Shown here piece after piece: positions 14,210-14,216 of a stretch of 14,216 nucleotides of DNA; the stretch's first letter is position 1; each line of letters begins with the position of its first letter. Below the pieces are notes generated by a model that worked only from the letters and a program-made list of their open reading frames with translations, was not told the DNA's origin and ran no database searches. This DNA is from Candidatus Egerieousia excrementavium (GTDB lineage: Bacteria > Bacteroidota > Bacteroidia > Bacteroidales > UBA932), in the NCBI GenBank assembly GCA_017694275.1, contig JADINB010000151.1:1-14216 (forward strand), written 5' to 3'. The position numbers and the translations under genes are program-made.

Positions 14210-14216
14210 AGTGGAA

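Larger units (their letters stand above)
13494..14216. other. Gene-free, repeat-rich region at the right edge
   Basis: No convincing gene is visible in these 723 bases. The several open frames on both strands are short, repeat each other because they translate the same repeat units, and resemble no protein family known to me. The contents are the glycosyltransferase promoter, two near-identical direct repeats with internal hairpins, two inverted-repeat-bounded 97-bp modules, and spacers (13914-13925, 14023-14112, 14210-14216) in which nothing else is recognised. The region continues past the window edge. Confidence 0.7.

Noticed and set aside
13582..14216. CRISPR array
   Set aside because: The copies are 165 and 97 bp long with hairpins inside, there are only two of each, there are no short repeats with unique spacers of constant size, and no cas gene is in view.

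Overview
The window looks like chromosomal DNA from a member of the Bacteroidota, most likely the Bacteroidales. Three things point there: lipoprotein signals of the Bacteroidota type, A-rich leaders in place of Shine-Dalgarno sequences, and promoter boxes matching the Bacteroidota TAnnTTTG (-7) and TTTG (-33) pattern. Gene content also fits: a TetR-TolC-MFP-RND efflux operon ending in a small PII-like protein, and murF outside a division/cell-wall cluster. No species is claimed.

Layout. Positions 1-331 hold no intact gene. They contain what may be a frameshifted membrane-protein tail and a diverged copy of an intergenic repeat. Positions 332-3047 form a same-strand block: dut (dUTPase), a two-cluster ferredoxin fused to a nitroreductase, and murF. 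Positions 3106-4641 encode a serine beta-lactamase/penicillin-binding-like lipoprotein with a DUF3471-type tail. It converges on an AraC-family regulator (4750-5691, minus) across a long hairpin.

The AraC gene is divergent from a tightly packed plus-strand operon at 5898-12373: TetR regulator, TolC-like outer-membrane channel, periplasmic adaptor lipoprotein, 1040-residue RND pump, and a 96-residue protein with PII-like topology. Together the middle three would build an envelope-spanning efflux pump. The TetR protein probably controls it, and the small last protein may tune it. Both sides of the AraC/TetR divergent region carry the same inverted 10-mer beside the promoter. A bidirectional terminator separates this operon from a convergent family 2 glycosyltransferase (12438-13493, minus), whose promoter implies a nearly leaderless mRNA.

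The right end (13494-14216) is non-coding as far as can be seen and rich in repeats. It holds two nearly identical 165-bp direct copies of a hairpin-rich element, a 14-bp inverted repeat framing the first copy, and then two diverged 97-bp modules bounded by 11-bp inverted repeats. The core of the 165-bp element recurs, diverged, upstream of dut at the other end of the window. Its stems are preserved and its loops fit GNRA, so it may be a dispersed structured-RNA or palindromic element. These repeats are the least explained part of the window.
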